Assembly (NCBI RefSeq): GCF_010894405.1
Contig: NZ_JAAIYA010000009.1
Location: 410,557-474,556 of the forward strand
DNA length: 64,000 bases
Source of the DNA: Pyxidicoccus caerfyrddinensis
Lineage (GTDB): Bacteria; Myxococcota; Myxococcia; Myxococcales; Myxococcaceae
Direction of reading: 5' to 3'
Shown here: one piece after another, positions 61,127 to 64,000 of the stretch
How the letters are laid out: every line of letters starts with the position of its first letter
Position numbering within the stretch: position 1 is the first letter of the stretch
The notes under the pieces: model-generated
Seen by the model: the letters and a program-made list of their open reading frames with translations, nothing else
Databases searched by the model: none
Told to the model about the DNA's origin: nothing
Program-made: the position numbers and the translations under genes

Positions 61127-62475
61127 AGCCCGGTCCCCGCATCCTCGTCGTCGATGACGACCCTGGCGTCCTCAAGGCCCTGCGCGGGCTGCTGAGCGAT
61201 GAGGGCTTCACCCCCGTGGAGGCCCGCTCCACCGCGGAGGCCACGCGCCTGCTAGACGCTCCCGAGGGCCCGCCCGCGCTGATGCTGTTGGATTTGCGCA
61301 TGCCCGGCGAAACGGGACTCGAGTTCCTCGCACGCCTGCCCCGGCCGCTGCCCGCGCCGGTGGTGGTGCTGTCCGGCGAGGCCTCTCCCGCGGAGGCGGT
61401 GCAGGCGCTGAAGCTGGGCGCCACCGACTTCGTGGAGAAGCCGCCCTCGCCCGAGCGGCTCCTCACGGCGCTGCGCAACGCGATGGTGCTGGGCGAGCTC
61501 CAGGAGGAGCGCGAGCGGCTGCTGGATGCGCTCGCCCGTCCCGGGCACCTCGTGGGCGAGAGCCCCGCCATGGAGGCGCTGCGCCGGCTCATCACCCGCG
61601 TGGGGCCGAGCGACACGGCGGTGCTCATCACCGGCGAGACGGGCACGGGCAAGGAGCGCGTCGCGCGGGCGCTGCATCTCGCCTCGGGGCGCAAGGGCCG
61701 GCTCGTCGCCGTCAACTGCGCGGCCATTCCCTCCACGCTGCTGGAGAGCGAGCTGTTCGGCCACGAGAAGGGTGCCTTCTCCGGCGCGGTGGCCCGGCGA
61801 GCGGGCCGCATCGAGCAGGCCCACGGCGGCACGCTGTTCCTGGACGAACTGGGCGACATGCCGCTGGAGCTCCAGGCCAAGCTCTTGCGCGTCCTGGAGA
61901 CGAAGGAGGTGGAGCGGCTGGGTGGCTCGGTGCCGGTGCCGGTGGACGCGCGCATCCTCGCGGCCACGCACCAGGACCTCGCCCGCGCGGTGAAGGAGGG
62001 CCGCTTCCGGCAGGACCTCTTCTTCCGCCTCAACGTGATGCCGCTGCAGCTTCCGCCGCTGCGCGAGCGCCCCGACGATGTGCTCCCGCTGGCCCGCGCC
62101 TTCGCCGCCGAGCTCGCCGGGCCCAACGTGCCGCTGGTGCTGGCCCCCGGCGCGGAAGTGGCCCTGCGCGCGTACCCCTGGCCCGGCAACGTGCGCGAGC
62201 TGCGTAACCTCATCGAGCGCATCAACCTGCTGCGCGGTGACGGCCCGCTCACGCTGGGCCCCGAGGCCATCCACGGGCCGCTGGCCCCCACCGAGCCCGC
62301 GCGTCCCACGCTGGGGGACAAGAGCTACCGCGAGCACGTGGAGGACTTCGAGAGAGACCTCATCCGCGCCGCGCTCCAGGAGGGCGGCAGCATCGCCGGG
62401 GCCGCGCGGCTGTTGCAGGTGGACCGCGGCAACCTCTACCGGCGCATCAAGGCGCTCGAGCTCCCGATGCCCTGA
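61123..62475 (+). CDS. sigma54-dependent response regulator
   Basis: 450 residues. The receiver has VVDDDPG, phospho-acceptor Asp in LMLLDLRMPG, and Lys in VEKPPSP. AAA+ has GETGTGKE, the sigma54-contact loop as GAFSGA (Thr to Ser), and GGTLFLDELGDM. The C-terminal Fis-type HTH is ARLLQVDRGNLYRRIKALE. It should activate sigma54 promoters on signal from the kinase encoded just upstream, with which it shares a 4-base ATGA overlap. The target may include the lipoprotein gene downstream, but no sigma54 box was found there. Confidence 0.92.
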   Translation: MKPGPRILVVDDDPGVLKALRGLLSDEGFTPVEARSTAEATRLLDAPEGPPALMLLDLRMPGETGLEFLARLPRPLPAPVVVLSGEASPAEAVQALKLGATDFVEKPPSPERLLTALRNAMVLGELQEERERLLDALARPGHLVGESPAMEALRRLITRVGPSDTAVLITGETGTGKERVARALHLASGRKGRLVAVNCAAIPSTLLESELFGHEKGAFSGAVARRAGRIEQAHGGTLFLDELGDMPLELQAKLLRVLETKEVERLGGSVPVPVDARILAATHQDLARAVKEGRFRQDLFFRLNVMPLQLPPLRERPDDVLPLARAFAAELAGPNVPLVLAPGAEVALRAYPWPGNVRELRNLIERINLLRGDGPLTLGPEAIHGPLAPTEPARPTLGDKSYREHVEDFERDLIRAALQEGGSIAGAARLLQVDRGNLYRRIKALELPMP

Positions 62476-62489
62476 CGGGGCCGATGTCG

Positions 62490-62542
62490 CTCCTGGGTTC
62501 AACATGAAGTACGATTGCATCTGCAACACACCCACCCAGGAG
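62490..62542 (+). promoter_or_regulatory. inverted repeat covering a Shine-Dalgarno
   Basis: CTCCTGGGT (62490-62498) is perfectly complementary to ACCCAGGAG (62534-62542), with a 35-base loop. The right arm includes most of the GGAGG ribosome site of the lipoprotein at 62548. A folded mRNA would block initiation. The arms are short, so chance cannot be ruled out. Confidence 0.4.
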
Positions 62543-62547
62543 GACGC

Positions 62548-62826
62548 ATGAAGAAGGCCCTGTTGCTCCCGTGCCTGCTGCTCATCGCTGCTTGCGGGGG
62601 GACCGACGTGGCGACGGAGGAGCTCGCACCGTCCGGCACGCCCACCCCGCTGCTCGCCTCGCAGGAGGAGGCCGTCATCCAGCCGGCCTTCTGGTACACG
62701 TGCAACCTGCCGTGCCGCGTGGGCTACTGCCCCACCAGCTCCATCTACTACCCGGACTGCGCGGGCTTCGGTTCTACGACGCGGTACACCTGCACGCCGT
62801 GCACCGGCGGCCCCGTCGACCCGTGA
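62548..62826 (+). CDS. small Cys-rich lipoprotein
   Basis: 92 residues. The signal MKKALLLPCLLLIAAC has lipobox LIAAC (acylated C16). The mature part has a Thr/Pro/Ala linker and a C-terminal ~40-residue Cys-rich module (CNLPCRVGYC, then C at ~71, CTPC), likely disulfide-bonded. Function unknown; it could be a surface or outer-membrane binding module. GGAGG lies 5 bases before ATG. It follows the sigma54 regulator by 72 bases and may be its target. Confidence 0.7.
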   Translation: MKKALLLPCLLLIAACGGTDVATEELAPSGTPTPLLASQEEAVIQPAFWYTCNLPCRVGYCPTSSIYYPDCAGFGSTTRYTCTPCTGGPVDP

Positions 62827-63014
62827 GCTGAGCTTCAGGCCCTCTCGCCCCGAGCCACGGGCGGGAGGCGCCGGCCCTGGCTGCCCGGCCGCTCCCGCTC
62901 CCAGGCGCACCTCCCGTCACTCCGGGTGGATACGGCACCCCTGAGGCAACCCTGGCCGCATTGCGTCGATAATCCCTCCCGGACACCGGAAGCCCCCACC
63001 GGGAGAGCAGTTTC

Positions 63015-64000
63015 ATGTCGAACCGCATTGGCCGTCCCTCGTTCACCTCCACCGTGCCGGCGCCGGCCGCGGCCACCCCGGACCGCGCCGCGCGCCCCGC
63101 TGGAGGAGAGAAGGCGCCCGCTTCCCGCTCCCTCACCGACGGGTTCGACTCGGGCGCCACCCGGCCGAGCCAGGCGTCCCCGCGCGGCGCCGCGCTGCTG
63201 ACGGGCACGAGCGCCCCGGCCTCCGTCGTTCCGTCCAAGGCGGCCGAGCTGCAGCCCGAGGTCCACGGCGCCACCGGCTACGAGGCCCACTTCGGCATGG
63301 GCGGCCGCACCGCGCGCGCCGTCGTGGAGGGCCAGGGCCAGGTGGCACTGCCCACGGGCAATGGCCGGGGTCCCTCCTTCCACGCGGAGGCGGGCAAGCC
63401 GCTGACGGTGACGGTGGACCCCGAGCGCCTGTCGAAGTCCGCCGAGAAGGCCGAGCTGGTGTGGCGCGTGGCGCCCGGAGGCACGGAGGTCGCAATCCCT
63501 CTCACGGACGGCTCGCGCGACGCGAGCGGCCGGCTGAACACGCTGCCCGCGCGGATTGACGTCCCGGAGGACGCCTTCGGCACGCTGCGCGTGTCCATCC
63601 GCACCACCAGCGCGGACGGCAAGCAGTCCAGCTCGTGGGACCCCAGCTCCGACGCGGCCATTGCCCCGAAGGAGGGCGCGGCCGTCGTCTTCACCGACGA
63701 CTGGAAGACCGAAGTCGAGGGGAAGCTGCGCGCGGGCGACAAGGTCGAGATTGCGTATGACCGGGACAGGCTCGCCGCGATGTTGGGCGGCGTGACGCCC
63801 TCGGACGTCGTCGCGTGCGTGTCCTTCAACGGCGAGCCCCCCAGGGAAGTGCCGCTCAACGTGCAGCCGGGTGAGGGCGGCAAGCCGGGGACGATGTTCA
63901 TGCCCTCGCTCCAGGTGCCCATCGAGGCGACGGAGATGACACTCTGGTTCAAGGGCCAGGGCGGCGGCAGCACGAGCTACGACTCGTCCTTCGGGCAGAA
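63015..64000 (+). CDS. DUF6209-family protein, 3' end beyond the window
   Basis: About 328 residues are visible and the frame runs off the right edge. The first ~90 residues are Pro/Ala/Ser-rich and disordered, with no signal peptide. From about 85 there are beta-rich segments, and from about 225 a domain (VVFTDDWKTEVEGKLRAGDKVEIAYDRDRLA, then TEMTLWFKGQ and SYDSSFGQ) that matches the DUF6209 pattern of myxobacterial proteins. That pattern normally ends about ten residues later in NYRF. Function unknown. GGGAGAG lies 9 bases before ATG 63015. Confidence 0.72.
   Translation, partial: MSNRIGRPSFTSTVPAPAAATPDRAARPAGGEKAPASRSLTDGFDSGATRPSQASPRGAALLTGTSAPASVVPSKAAELQPEVHGATGYEAHFGMGGRTARAVVEGQGQVALPTGNGRGPSFHAEAGKPLTVTVDPERLSKSAEKAELVWRVAPGGTEVAIPLTDGSRDASGRLNTLPARIDVPEDAFGTLRVSIRTTSADGKQSSSWDPSSDAAIAPKEGAAVVFTDDWKTEVEGKLRAGDKVEIAYDRDRLAAMLGGVTPSDVVACVSFNGEPPREVPLNVQPGEGGKPGTMFMPSLQVPIEATEMTLWFKGQGGGSTSYDSSFGQ

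Noticed and set aside
62476..62547. Sigma54 promoter before the Cys-rich lipoprotein
   Set aside because: A TTGCA-like element is present near 62514, but no GG at the required distance upstream completes a -24/-12 box.

Overview
The window is high-GC DNA with dense, bidirectionally packed genes and several families that are largely confined to myxobacteria: a TIGR02269-type lipoprotein, double-CXXCG proteins, DUF2381, DUF4476, DUF6209, many two-component proteins and Ser/Thr kinases. I read it as a chromosome segment of a Myxococcaceae member (Myxococcus, Corallococcus or Pyxidicoccus type). No rRNA, tRNA, integrase, transposase or CRISPR was seen.

Layout. 1-5.9 kb: the end of an ABC substrate-binding protein, a class I/II aminotransferase with a small partner, and a bioB-bioF-bioD operon. 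The operon has a BirA-like operator upstream and intrinsic terminators on both sides. 6-15.5 kb: radA, a luciferase-like monooxygenase, a secreted GH18 chitinase-like lipoprotein, a RibD/DHFR-family reductase, a DUF4476 protein, a peptidoglycan hydrolase and a sensor kinase. 15.6-17.4 kb: a multi-pass chemoreceptor. 17.6-24.8 kb: a lipid or natural-product cluster. It has a P450 read leftward, and ACP, crotonase/FadB-like protein, SDR and fatty acyl-AMP ligase read rightward. A six-copy 72-bp repeat array built around an invariant 18-bp near-palindrome interrupts it. 25-30.6 kb: a Nudix hydrolase, an NtrC-type regulator and envelope proteins. 30.6-35.6 kb: housekeeping genes rsfS, rlmH (apparent CTG start), an rtcB-like ligase, gpmI and comF.

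35.6-42.1 kb is an accessory island. It is bounded by the comF 3' end and a displaced second copy of that end. It carries a pseudokinase, a small regulator, an active-looking Ser/Thr kinase, a DUF2381 protein, a lipoprotein with an HNH-like C-terminus and a double-CXXCG protein. The last two resemble the SitA/SitI toxin-immunity pairs that myxobacteria deliver by outer-membrane exchange. A second, solitary double-CXXCG paralogue sits at 56.5 kb, its stop codon overlapping that of leuS.

42.3-57 kb: a secreted SBBP-repeat protein, an M1 aminopeptidase, an arylamine N-acetyltransferase, a CheW-like protein, a large TPR/transglutaminase protein, a serine hydrolase, an OtsA-OtsB trehalose fusion and a multi-pass membrane protein. 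57-64 kb: leuS, a sensor kinase/sigma54 response-regulator pair with an ATGA overlap, a Cys-rich lipoprotein and the start of a DUF6209 protein.

All function calls come from reading motifs by eye; no database search was run.
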